From positions 2,501 through 66,500 of the forward strand of contig JAUTXW010000111.1 of NCBI GenBank assembly GCA_030620095.1: a stretch of DNA of 64,000 nucleotides, in the 5' to 3' direction. Below are positions 37,291-48,318 of this stretch, in pieces. Under the pieces are notes generated by a model. It saw nothing but the letters and a program-made list of their open reading frames with translations. It was not told the DNA's origin and did not search any database. The first letter of the stretch is position 1. Each line of letters begins with the position of its first letter. The stretch is from Kuschelorhynchus macadamiae (Eukaryota > Arthropoda > Insecta > Coleoptera > Curculionidae). The translations under genes were made by a program, and so were the position numbers.

Positions 37291-38929
37291 TTTATAAGAA
37301 AGTTACTCTAATCCGAACTGTCTATTAGTAATTTTAACTATTTTCTGGTTTTTACATGAATTCAATTATAAATCTTAATTAAGTATGGGCATTATTAAAA
37401 AAAAATAAATTTAGTAACATATTGACATGTGCAACCATTTTGTAAAAGCGTGAATAAATACTTTAGACTTTGACTGATATTAGAAATTTAAACCTACTAT
37501 ATAAAACTCCTATGTACTTAAATTCACACATGATAAAAATTTAAAAATCAAATTGCTCATGATCACCTTACAAGAGCAAACAAAAATAACCACTTGATTA
37601 TTCCAATTATATACAGAACTATACAATTGAAATGCTGATTACTTGGCACATAATTTCTATGACTCAACACAAAATTACATTGAGGCTGTACAAAATACAA
37701 AGAGTTATAATAAATTGAGTAAACTATGTATTTATGAAAAATGTGAAAGATTTCACAAAATGATGTAAATTTTTCGATTTTCCTGTTTTGTGATCACCAC
37801 CATTGGAGTGTTTTTCTTTGGACCATTAAATTTTCCGATTAAGTTTAAGTTATTTCTTAAAATGTTATCTCTGTCAACTTATATTTATTTAGAGTATGTA
37901 AAATGGAATTTGTCAGATTAGCATATTAGCATGTAGTCATAGACTACATGCTAGGCTCAAGCTTGGGCCTCTACTACTGTATTCACTTATTTCATACAAT
38001 TTAGATATATTTATTAAAGAATGTACCAAATATTGTCACAGATCAAAAACAATATAAAACAAGTTATACAGTTCAAAAGTTATTAACATGTTTTATTTCT
38101 AATATCTAGATTATTTATTTAATTAAGTATTTTAAATCTATAATAATTGATTTTATACAATCAAAGTTATGCAGATCAAAAGTTAGTAAATATACAATCA
38201 AAGTTATGTAAATTAAAAGTTAGTCCAATACGTATAAATATTTATATAAATATATATAATAATATTTTATATTAAAATATAAAACACATTTAAAGTTTTG
38301 AAATGCAGTAAATAATTTTTTTTAGATTTTTCAGTCAAAAACATAGTTGACATATAATGACCAGTAGTTGAAGGAGATCTGCATAGTATTCTGACAGGTT
38401 ATAATATGCTCTGAAACATCTTCAGATCAATCAGATTTCTAACAGTTACAGTTAGATAATATCTGTAATTTTAATGCATTCATAGATGAGTGAATTCTTG
38501 GTTAAAGAAATTCAAGATATGGGCAGTGGGAGGTTTTATGACTGACAAGTGTGATACTGATAAGTCAAATCAAAATCAAAGAATTTCTGAACAAATAAAT
38601 AATGGCTAACAATGATCCTGTGTTCAAGCTTTATTTGGGTATCGAACTACTCTTTTCTGACAAATAATACCATAACTTAACTGTGAGTCAACCAGCAAGA
38701 AATATCCCAGTCTTGCAGAAGACCAATCAAAAGTTCACTGGACACTATCTTCATTGCTTAGCATGCCGAACCTACTCTCACATTTATTTATTTGCTATTT
38801 TTTTTAATTTATTTCATTATTCACACACAAAACTAATACATACATAGTATACATCAATTTATCTGACTAGTCAAAAAGTAAAGCTTACATACTAAATAAA
38901 ATTGATTCTGATGTCATCGAGATTAACAT
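37291..38929 (-). other. Carrier intron 1, no gene seen
   Basis: Very AT-rich, with short local repeats such as CAAAGTTATG and AAAAGTTAGT around 38160-38225. No coding signal. Confidence 0.5.
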
Positions 38930-40150
38930 TAAGGTACCGTATTTACATATATAATAAAATACAATACAGCATAATACAGTAATACATTACAAGACCACGA
39001 AGAGAAACTAACAACATTTTTAGCTCGGACAAAGGTGACAATTTATCTTAGTATATAGACAATATAATAATATTAAGTTCATTGTTTATTGCGGAGATTC
39101 GAGAAATTCTTTGCAATGTTAGTAAAATTTTTTACACCCCTGAGGTTCCTTTTAAGTTTGTTAAAGCATTTTATTCCAATATAAGTAGGGGAGTTTTGAA
39201 ACAATTTTAATTTTGGGAATGGGTGATAAATATTTTGCTGTTCATTGACTGAGTGAGTATAAATATCTGAGTTTTTCAAGAATGTGTTCTCATTTTCTTT
39301 AATGGAACAGACCAGATTAAAAATGTATAGACATGGTAGTTTGAGGGTATGGTCTATCTTGAATATATATTGGCAACTTTGATGTGGATTGAATCTATAG
39401 GTGCATCTAAGAACTCTTTTCTGCATAGTAAAAGCCCTACTTAAGTGTGTTGAGCCCTAAAATATCAGACCATTGATTTGCTCAGCAATCCTTAATCTAT
39501 CATCCAATATCATTCCCAAAAAATTAATAAATGGGTTGCCCTGAATGATTTAGTGATTAAACTCAATGGAGCCAAGTGCACATTTAAAAAATAAATTTTT
39601 TTTTTTCAGTATTAAAACAGAGGAAATTTGAGCTGCACTCCTAAAATTCTATCCATTATATGAGCCAACCATGAAAGCCATATATCTGTAGCTTTTGAAG
39701 CAGGGTCCTGTGACATAAATAATCAAATGCTTTTGAAAAGCCACAGAACACTACTGCCACTGCATCTCTCTCATTCAAACCGAAGTACAACTGCGCTAAA
39801 TTGGATGAGATGACAGTGAGGATGACAGCAATGAGATAAATCTAAAGTTGAACGGATCATCAAGATCTCTACACTTGCACAAAGGAATAACCAATGCACT
39901 TTTTAGGCAACTAGAAAGATTTATTTATTAGTTTATCTAATTTGTATAGTCTCCCCCCAAAGATCCATCAGTATATGAACAGACAAGCCATATGATCCCA
40001 CAGGGTCATTTCTGACAATGTTCAAGAGAACTGAGGGTTATGAACACATTTATGTCTGAAAATCAAAACTTTTTATGGCCAACAAAATTTCATCAATAGA
40101 GCAATGCCTCTTGCCAACAATTTGCAGGTGGACGTGTGGCCTCATGACAG
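38930..40150 (-). pseudogene. LINE E, RT C-terminus and decayed upstream part
   Basis: The open block 39426-39079 encodes the LINE ORF2 tail beginning MQKRVLRCTYRFNPHQSCQY and including HTLKLPCLYIFNLVCSIKEN. Upstream (39430-40150, minus) only traces remain: a GLSVHILTDLWG-like pre-RT block, FRFISLLSSSSLSSH and MREMQWQ-type remnants of the palm region, all with stops. The 3'UTR runs left to about 38930. Confidence 0.6.
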
Positions 40151-41807
40151 GTCTGCACTAAGAAAAAAGTAACTCCTCTTTGTTAGGATGAATTCTCAAG
40201 AAATACTAATAATACTCCACTCATTTAAAAAAAATCTCCAAGAATAATATAAATTCTCAATTCAAAAGTTTCTATGATATGTTTTGTTACTGTTTACTTT
40301 ATATTAATAAAAAAAAACCATCATGAATTGAATTAAGTGTTTTTTGCATTTTTGAATTTTTTTTGACAGATTTTAGTCTCTAAAATGGAATAATTATATA
40401 TTTTAAATTGTCTACTTTTCTATTATTTTAAATTAGTTTATAAAATATATATATATATATATATATAAATATTATTATATTAGTTCAGGTTGTAATTGGA
40501 CATTGTCCATTGATAAATAAATAAGACTATCTTAACCTCTGCCAAATCAGTGCTAGAAATTTCAAAATTGTCAGGGGTATGAAAATTATTTAAGTAATTT
40601 AAGGGTTCATTTTAGGGTCTAAATTAGCAGTTAGCTGGTCTAATAATGCACAAAAAAATATATTAATATTATTTGAATACTAGCCTTTTCTTATAGTTCT
40701 TTTGCTAATTTTATAGTGCACCTATATTTACTAACATAGTTATTAATAAAATCGTTAAAAACAATGTTTTCTATGAAAATATAAAAACCTGAGATCATTT
40801 GCTGATTTACAATTTCTCTTCGTAACACAAGGTTTTTGAGTTCTACACTTAATTGTCTATTAAGGAAAAACTCTGTTAAAATTAGTAACTAGAAATGAAT
40901 GAAAATGAGGGAAAGCTGAGACTGTCAGGATTACATAACACATTACTCCAATAGTATGGGCATAATACTGAGAGAAGTTCCTAATTTTTTTTTTTACTGT
41001 AAATTCTGTCAAATCTGTATCACCTTTGGTTATTGACATGTAATATAAGGGTCCTTAACATATTCGCTTTGTAATCTGATGGATAAACAAGCATAAATAG
41101 TGCTAAATTCTAAATGAATGTTACCCTCCAGGTTTGAGCATATATGACTGATTGTTGTAGCAGAAAATGGAGTTATTCTAAAGGAATTGGAATTGTGTAT
41201 CTGAAGATTGACAGTTCTAATATGTGAATGCCATCACATCATTCATACAGGCAGATAATATAAAATAAAAATTCCATCTTTTATTTTTCTTTCATTCAAA
41301 AATAGAACACTGTGCAAGTTGACAGTGGCCTGTTTGATGGCAAAACTGCCTGCAAGCAGATGCTGAAATGATATCTTATTGATCGGAGTTATTTTTATTT
41401 CCTGTATGAAACACCAAAATCTTTTTATGTTGTCTGTATAAATCCAGCATAACTTGAACTAAATCATAGAAAATTTTCCTTTTCTTTAAAGTATTATGAG
41501 GTAATGAGGAAAACCTTTTCATAACTTATTCCACCTAAGCACTGTGCCAGATATAGGGGTGACTTTAAAATTATTAGTCCCTGGCGGTAAATTTTTAGGA
41601 CACAATAGAATGGCATCAGAAAAAAACAAAAATGAATTTTATAAGTATGTACTAAAACAAATTAATATTACTTTTTTACTTTTTTTTTGGTCGCACTTTT
41701 CCCCACAAGCTTTTTTTACGGCGGTATATACAGATTAGTACCTGGCGGTATCAGTCCTAAATCCGGTGCTGCATGAGCAGTTAATATCAAAGATACTTTA
41801 AACTTAC
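40151..41807 (-). other. Carrier intron 1, near exon 1, little recognised
   Basis: A (TA)11 run at 40446-40467 is followed by TTGGACATTGTCCATTGATA and AATAAATAA, which resembles a plus-strand LINE 3' end. No other feature is supported. The intron donor for exon 1 lies at 41807-41806. Confidence 0.45.
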
Positions 41808-41922
41808 TTATGAGAGAAGTTAACAAAGCACCAGTGCAGGAAGCTGCTGCCTGTTGTGCCGGAGTTATCCTATATTTTGGATCGTCATAATCTATAACCA
41901 ATGCTGCTTTCGATGGGGTCAT
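41808..41922 (-). CDS. SLC25A39/40-type carrier, exon 1 (start codon)
   Basis: 115 bp from ATG (41922-41920) to the donor GTAAGT. It encodes 38 residues starting MTPSKAALVIDYDDPKYRIT, followed by PAQQAAASCTGALLTSLI, which matches the start of helix 1 in this carrier family. The last base begins a split codon completed by exon 2. The start is chosen because it is the only in-frame ATG and the length suits the family. The frame stays open past the donor, but the splice joins precisely to TPLDVVKIR in exon 2. Confidence 0.85.
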
Positions 41923-42360
41923 TTTTATATTTCCTAATACATGAACATGTTTTCAAAAATAAGTGTACCTAAAATTTAAAATTTGATTCTGGCAATTAGG
42001 TTAGGTTAGGAAATCAACATGAATAGTGTTGCCAGCTCTGAGATCAGTAGAGCGCTTCCCCCTCTATACTCTATTCGGAACCATAATTCCCTCTGAAATG
42101 GCTATTTCCTCTTTGAATTTGAATAGGCCTGATAAATAGTAAATGAACTTATACATTTGCTTTTTAATTTTTCATTTGATTTTCACTAATTTCACCGATT
42201 TCATGGTTAAAACCTCTGATCTGGCAACACTGATACATCAAAAACACACAACACGTGATGTGAGTAAGGATGGGAACGGTATATCGACGATCGACATATT
42301 TCTTTATATAGTATGGCACACGGTTCTGAAACAGCGGCGCAAGGGAGCGGTGAGGTAAAA
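41923..42360 (-). promoter_or_regulatory. Probable 5'UTR and promoter region of the carrier gene
   Basis: Position upstream of the start codon. A minus-strand mini-ORF (41948-41934, ATG TTC ATG TAT TAG) lies 11 bases before the main ATG and could act as an upstream ORF if transcribed. Three TTAGG units sit at 41996-42010 (plus). No TATA box can be defended; the transcription start is unknown. Confidence 0.35.
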
Positions 42361-43105
42361 TCTAGGCTGTTTCCTCTCTATGCATAGGCGTGCCTAAATA
42401 ATTTAGCTAGAATATTGAAAAATAGAGTTTAGGAATTGTGTATTAGTGTATTGCCATATAATTAGAAGAAAAAAATATTTGTCTAGATAATGCATAACAT
42501 TTTAAAATCGTTTTTAATTTTTTAAGAATATAGGTTTACGTACTTAGATAAAGAAAAAAACGTAATCAACTAATAATGGACCCACGTTTAATAAGCTGTT
42601 TTCTACTTCTCTCGTAAAAGCCAAATATTGCAATCGTTAAGAAACCGCCCTTCCAAGTTTTTACAGATCTTTGTGCTTTAGGGTCCTCCTCGATGCCAAA
42701 AAAATATGTTTTCTTAGTTCCATCGATCTGTCGGTGGGTCAGTCTGTTCACAGCATAACGTAAAACTTTATCCGATTGACTTCAAATTTTGGTCAAAAAT
42801 TTGATAGATAGATAGATAGATATAGAATAAGCGTTTATTTATATTCCAAAATATAACGAATAGGTATACAAAAAAAACCAGTGGATGTGGAACAATATCA
42901 GTAAGTAGTATTACAATTACTAAATAGCGGCATATATAAAATACCTTGCGTTTTTTCCTGCATCTTAGAATCTATCATCATATCACAAATACCTAGAATC
43001 ATGAGTTAACTACCATAATTTTGGATAAAGACAAAAAAAATAAAAACAAACAACAGTAAGATAAAAATACTCAGGTTCACATTTCTACTTACAGTTTCTA
43101 CAATT
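42361..43105. other. Intergenic, no gene seen
   Basis: Contains a (GATA)5 run at 42803-42822. A 61-codon minus-strand open frame at 42751-42566 has no recognisable domain. The stretch TCAGTCTGTTCACAGCATAA around 42732-42755 has the look of a repeat border but could not be assigned. Confidence 0.45.
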
Positions 43106-43163
43106 ACAGATTAAAATACATATATTTACAGATTAAAATACATATATTTACAGATTAAAATAC
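43106..43163. repeat. 22-bp tandem repeat, ~2.6 copies
   Basis: Unit ACAGATTAAAATACATATAT plus TT, copies starting at 43106, 43128 and 43150. Confidence 0.9.
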
Positions 43164-43416
43164 CTACATGTCTAGTGTGGCAACAATAATAAGTCATACG
43201 GAGAGAAAAATTCGTTATATTATTTTATTTTTGTCAGAAGCAAGGTATTGTGTAAAAGGCATTTTTATATTTTCTTAATACATTTTATAATTTTTGTTTA
43301 GGAAGTGTACGTATCTTCACTAGTACTGCACTAGATATTTTGTAATTGAGAATTCAAAATTTTTTTGTAAATATTTATCAGGAAGAAGGTACTGATGGAG
43401 AGACCCAATATATTGC

Positions 43417-43584
43417 CAAGACCTAAGGAAATATCGGCAAGAAGATCGAAATATTGTTTATATTGATGAAACTTGGGTGGATAATGACTTGACCTTTAAG
43501 AAGCGCTGGCAGAGTGAAAATGTTTTTTCTGGTGGGATATTGGTGCCTCTCATTAAAGTTATTAAAAAGATCTCCATTATTTGA
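43417..43584 (+). pseudogene. DDE transposase fragment
   Basis: About 55 open codons: QDLRKYRQEDRNIVYIDETW, then VDNDLTFKKRWQSENVFSGG. YIDETWV with a downstream KRWQ is a common first-aspartate block in insect DDE transposases related to the Tc1/mariner/IS630 group. No helix-turn-helix or further catalytic residues are seen nearby. Confidence 0.5.
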
Positions 43585-43589
43585 TACAA

Positions 43590-43950
43590 ACACAGTCCCA
43601 AGATATACATACTAGTAAGAGTTAAAATTTATTAATTTCAATTAATACTTTTCTACAACTATCCTGCAGTCTTAATTTAAAAATAGAACGAAGACACCTT
43701 TTTTGCAAAACAGAGATTCTAGCAACATCAAGTGAATTCTCGCAAAAGATAAGGCCATATCTGATACTTGATTGTATTAATTCATTATAGGCAAATAGAG
43801 CAGCATCCTGACCAACCCTCTCAGCTACAATTTTTTAGACATAACAGTACTTAGAAATTTTTAAGGCCACACCCTCAATGAGTACCCTCCAGTCCAGTCT
43901 TCTGTCTATTTCAACTCCCAGAACATTATTTACTCTATTTCCTAAAAGTC
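43590..43950 (-). pseudogene. LINE fragment (RT C-terminal region)
   Basis: Minus-strand reading shows LGVEIDRRLDWRVLIEGVAL, AALFAYNELIQSSIRYGLIF and ISVLQKRCLRSIFKL, the usual order after the RT palm in LINE ORF2. At least one stop is included. Confidence 0.65.
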
Positions 43951-43954
43951 TTTC

Positions 43955-44360
43955 AGTTAAGGGTCATATGGAGATGAACTGGACAACATTTTGGTAAAAA
44001 TACAATATGGCGGCCTAATGAAATGTGGAAAAAGCTACTACTAAAAAACTACTTATCCAATTTATTTAAAATGTGGCAAAAAAATCGAGTATTACGTTGA
44101 AATGAACAGGTAAAATTTAGGTACGATACTAGGATGGCCTAATGAAATATTTAAAAATCAGCCTGGAAAACTACTTATTAAATTGATTTGAAATGTTTTG
44201 CAAGAGTTAAGTGTAATATTAAGATAAACGGGTAGAATTGTGGTACGAATCCAAGATGGCGAAATACAATGGTGGTCTAGTAAAATGGTAACATCCAGGT
44301 ATGAATCCAAGATGGCAGAGGAAATGGCGGCTTAATAAAATATTTAAAAAAACTTAAATT
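43955..44360. repeat. Degenerate ~110-120-bp tandem repeats, second locus
   Basis: Three to four diverged units each contain an AATATGGCGGCCTAATGAAAT-like patch followed by CTACTTATCCAATTTATTT-like words. It resembles 12007-12200 (shared ACATTTTGGTAAAAAT and AATATGGC phrases), so the two loci are the same family. Confidence 0.55.
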
Positions 44361-45866
44361 AAGCACAAAAAACCTGAAGTAATAATGTTAATAAAAATAT
44401 TTGAAAATACAGTGTATATTGGTTACTAAATGAATATGGGCGAAACTAAATTGGGCCACACTTCCCTGTTCCTTGTAAAAGGAATCATAACCAGGGAAGA
44501 AATTTAAAGTAAAGGAAATTTACCGATTTTTAAATTTTCAAGTAAGTTATGTGATAAAATTTAGTAACCAAATGTAACAGGGATTAAATGTATTAAAAAT
44601 ATTTTCTATTTCACTACCTATCAATATTATTTTTGCTATTTTATTTCAATTCCTGATGCATTAAAAAAAATAATTTGAACGGACCATATAACTAGAATAA
44701 TTTTTTAACCGCATTCCTTTCACATGTTCAGACTTATGTCCCAGACTAAAAACGCACAAAATAGGTAGATATCCCTATTATCGTTGTTTGACTAACATAC
44801 AAATAACGCCATTAACAGCAGTCCTGTGAGCCACCGTCCACAGATATTCTAATATATTTATTATAGACGGTGGATCGGTCAGCCGATTCTATCATCTCAC
44901 ATGCTAGACTTCAGAGACTAATTCACGTGGTACTTCGGTCGTTTTCATACATCCTCATGCTATAACGTTCGTCGTAGCTTATATCACTCATTACCGGCCC
45001 GTCTCTATGTGGCCATATCCCCGGAATTTTTCCCAATTGAAAAATGGTAGTACCATTTTTCAGGTATTAATTGTAATATAAAATGATACTACTTATTTTT
45101 AAATTAATTTGTTAGTTCATTACATTAGTCATGACTAATGATGGTTAATATATTATATTAGTAATTTTTTGCTCCCTGTTACATGTTTAATTGTGGTGAC
45201 CAAATGTGAAGCAAATATTTTAAAATATCATAAAGGAAACGAACTAGTCGACAAACTGGCAAGTATAAGAAGGTTATTGAATATACCAAGAAAAATAAAT
45301 ATAGTCACATTTCACATTCTTCCTTTTATCAAGGCAAGAACATACTAAAAAATAGAAGGACTCACTCAAACAAAAAAGTAAAACCTACGCAGAGGTTCAA
45401 GAAGAGTTCCCTAATACTAAATTGTTCAAGAAATTTCCATATATCAACAGAAAACACATAACCACCAATACCGCCATTGTTAGGATGAAAACATGACATT
45501 GCCTTACAAGCCAACATCTGTAGAGAATTGGCATAAGAGATACTCCAAACTGCGAACGCGGATAGGTTTAGAAAATAAATCATGTTTTTTTAATGTGCAA
45601 TTAATATTACCTAACTTAGATCTATATAACGAATTCAATAAACAAGGATATACAACTCCTTTTGGAATGGCAAACATTCTTTCTAAACTTAACTCCAATT
45701 CTATTCATGTAATAATAAAATTAACTAAAACAAAATAAAACATGGACAACGGACATATTTAACACTTGCCTATATGGCAAGCTTGCTGGAACTCACGGTG
45801 TCCTTGAGCAAACACATATGCAAGGATCAAAAGCGCAAGTCTTATCTTCTCAACAGAATAAACAAC
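44361..45866. other. Intergenic, no gene seen
   Basis: No supported gene. An 81-codon plus frame at 45493-45738 is open but has no recognisable domain and an overlapping antisense frame. The sequence directly precedes the Harbinger insertion. Confidence 0.45.
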
Positions 45867-45869
45867 TTA

Positions 45870-45907
45870 AGTCCGATTCTCACCTAAGCGGCATCGAGCG
45901 AAGCGAA
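45870..45907 (+). repeat. Harbinger left terminal inverted repeat
   Basis: 38 bp matching the right end with mismatches at the third base and at one site inside GCGGCATCGAGCG. Preceded by TTA. Confidence 0.88.
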
Positions 45908-46141
45908 CCGGCGCGGCGCGCGTAACGCTTCAAAATAACGCATGATACCGTTTGCACTTAAGCAGAATGGCGCGAAGCGCCACGTCGCGATCCGACGCGA
46001 TCACTTTTTAACGCAACCGGGAGCGTTGGCTCGCGGCGTTGCTGCTTCGAAACGTGCACTTCCGCCGGTTTACGGACAAGTGAGAATCACAACGCGTCAA
46101 AACTAGTCAAAAGCAAGCTTCGGCTTGAAGAGTCCAGAAGT

Positions 46142-46354
46142 ATGGACGGCCATCAAATTGATAGATTGATCTTACATGTTTGCGAGTACAAAGAACTGTA
46201 CGACATGGCGAATAGAAATTGCAACAATCAAATTAGACGGAGAACATATAGTCAGAAATTGGAAAGAAAATTAACGAAAATGGCAAATTCCTATTGCACT
46301 TATATCTCAAAAGAACCAACTATACCGAAACTAAAATGTTATACAGTGAAATAA
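46142..46354 (+). CDS. MADF-domain protein of the Harbinger element (short)
   Basis: 70 residues starting MDGHQIDRLILHVCEYKELYDMANRNC. The pattern LI..V..Y.ELYD matches the start of a MADF (Myb/SANT-like) DNA-binding domain, the usual second gene of PIF/Harbinger elements, which helps bring the transposase to the ends. It is short and lacks the conserved tryptophan helix expected later (a cysteine/arginine-rich segment instead), so it is likely truncated or has a downstream exon. It is divergent from the transposase gene, as is common for this family. Confidence 0.55.
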   Translation: MDGHQIDRLILHVCEYKELYDMANRNCNNQIRRRTYSQKLERKLTKMANSYCTYISKEPTIPKLKCYTVK

Positions 46355-46664
46355 AGGTATGCATATTTAAATTAAAATTATTTTAAGATTCATGTTGACA
46401 ATATTGTCATACTGTCATTTTTAATTTAAAAATATTTGACTCTGTTCTGTGGAAAGCTGTAATTGTTGCTTCTGTATAGGTCGAATAGGTTGAAATTGAC
46501 ACAAAAAAAAAGTAACAAACGTTATGACTAAACAGTTTTAATCATTATTGTTATTTTATTGCATAAATGTAAAAATTAAGTTTGTAGTTTACTTTGACAA
46601 AATTTAAAATAATCGAATTTGTTTATAATATTCCGGCATTAACTATAGTTATATAATATGTCCC

Positions 46665-47500
46665 TTACTGCAGTTGCATCCGTAGAAAATTTTCCACCAA
46701 TATGAGTAAAGATGCAAAAATTGGCTTTTCATTTTTCTTTTTTTCTTCATCTAATACAACTAACAAAGCATTATCGTCCCTAAGAAAGTTATGAAGACAC
46801 AAAGCAGCTAAAACAAGTTTGTCTGCATTTTTTGGATGAATTTGTAATTTATTTAAAAAAATTCTAAACTTTTGACAAAGAATTCTGAAAGCATTTTCGG
46901 ATACTCTTGAAAGTCGATAATTAAAAACTTTTTTATCTTGTGGTAGTCCGCTTCCTGAATAAGGTCGCATAAGGTAAGTTTTGCAGGGGAATGCTTCATC
47001 CCCCACTATTACGTATGGTGAAAGTCCGCCATTTTTTGTAATGGAGCGGTCATCAAGCATTCCAAACGTTTTCTTTTTTAAACATTTTCCCATATTAGAT
47101 TCATATTCATCGCTGTTCTTCCCATAAGCACCAACATCCACAGCAACAAATCTGTATTCTGCATCCACCATTGCTATTGCTAATAGCACTAGAAAATGAA
47201 AAAGCTCTGAAGTAGTTCCGTTGTCGGTTGTGGCATGACGTCACCTTTTAAAGTTTCCCAGAGTACTTTACTAGTACGAGTTACAATATTTTGTATAGTA
47301 GTTTGTCCCATTCTGAAGTTAAATGATAGCGTCTGGTAGTCTGCCCCTGTAGCCAAAAACCTGGAATGAAATGTCAAAGTGATAGCTGGGCGCCATTTTG
47401 AAAAAAAGGTTAAATGGAAAAGAGGGTCAAGTGATTTGAAAGGTCTTTTTATCCCTATTATGTTCTGAAAGTTTGAAGTTGCTGTCACATCCCCTAACAA
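46665..47500 (-). pseudogene. Harbinger transposase (HARBI1-like), internally deleted
   Basis: Two open blocks. The upstream block (47500-47189) carries the N-terminal helical part (RFLATGADYQTLSFNFRMGQ, TTIQNIVTRTSKVLWETLKG). The downstream block (47189-46665) carries the core: LLAIAMVDAEYRFVAVDVGA, YVIVGDEAFP (second catalytic D) and SENAFRILCQKFRIF (catalytic E region), then LAALCLHNFLRDDN. The segment that should hold the first catalytic aspartate (the DGKH region) is missing at the junction near 47189-47215, together with a frameshift. The protein cannot catalyse transposition, though a copy elsewhere could act on these ends. Confidence 0.8.
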
Positions 47501-47583
47501 AATGGCGCCATGTAAAATTTTTGTAAATCCGCAAAAAATACCTTTTAAAATTTTATTATTTTAGTTTAACAAACACAAAATTC

Positions 47584-47585
<2 letters not shown>

Positions 47586-47611
<26 letters not shown>
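47586..47611. repeat. (TA)n, short
   Basis: About 13 TA units at the boundary between Harbinger interior and the retroelement LTR. Confidence 0.9.
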
Positions 47612-47615
<4 letters not shown>

Positions 47616-47914
47616 TATATCCGTTTATAGCCACGAGTAGGCAATGACCTTCCGTCACACGGTATCGGATATAGCAATTTCAACATTTCAAGGAATGCAT
47701 TGTAAGCAGTACCTTCGAGTTGCAATTCCCACAGCTGGAAGGTGCGGCATCAGCATTTTAAAACATATAAAACGCTCTGAATTGTAAATATTAATCAGTT
47801 CATATTATATACCGTTTTTATGCCAGTTTAAGTTTCGATATTGTATAAAGTAATTTCAAAGTTAAATAATAAATTTTTTAAAAAGTGAATTTTTGAATTA
47901 ATAGTGTAACAAAT
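47612..47914 (+). repeat. 5' LTR of the errantivirus-like element (left border approximate)
   Basis: About 300 bp ending just before the primer-binding site. TATAAAA at 47766-47772 is a candidate promoter and AATAAA at 47868-47873 a candidate poly(A) signal. No second copy exists at the 3' end, so the left border cannot be set by comparison. Confidence 0.55.
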
Positions 47915-47932
47915 TGGCGCAGTCGGTAGGAT
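47915..47932 (+). other. Primer-binding site (tRNA-Ser type)
   Basis: TGGCGCAGTCGGTAGGAT is the class of primer-binding site used by the 17.6/297/tom group of errantiviruses, complementary to the 3' end of a serine tRNA. It lies directly after the LTR and 386 bases before gag. Confidence 0.8.
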
Positions 47933-48318
47933 TCGTCTAACGTCGGCAGAACAAGGAAGACCTAACTGTTGACGGCGGATTCAATCCCTTAACGAAGAAA
48001 AGAACCACATTTAAGGCATCCTCACTCGAAGATACCTGCGGAAGGAACATCTAGTGAAACCCCTGGCAGCCCTGAGAGAATAAGACGACTAATGCTCCTG
48101 CTAACGTAAGTGACCGTTTAAGTGTTGTATCTTATTTTTATTCTGTTTCTGTCCGATTTTCTATTTGTGATTTTTCTACATACTCCCTGATTTTAGTTTT
48201 ATGAATTTAAAAAGAAAGGCGAATTTTATATGCTAATTTTCTTTCTCCAATACTTGCCTAATATTTTGTTTTCCCCAATTTATATTTTGAAAATTAAAAA
48301 CAAATAATATTTAGCAAA

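Noticed and set aside
41716..41807. Extension of carrier exon 1 past 41808 (SKFKVSLILTAHAAPDLG)
   Set aside because: The frame is open, but it runs into the intron beyond a perfect GTAAGT donor that joins exactly to TPLDVVKIR.
41996..42010. Three TTAGG units as evidence of a telomere
   Set aside because: Too short and internal; at most an interstitial telomere-like repeat.
43106..43163. Short regular repeats as a CRISPR-like array
   Set aside because: Unit is a pure 22-bp tandem repeat without spacers in an animal genome.
45493..45738. 81-codon plus-strand frame left of the Harbinger element
   Set aside because: No recognisable domain and an overlapping antisense frame of similar length; kept only as unassigned sequence.
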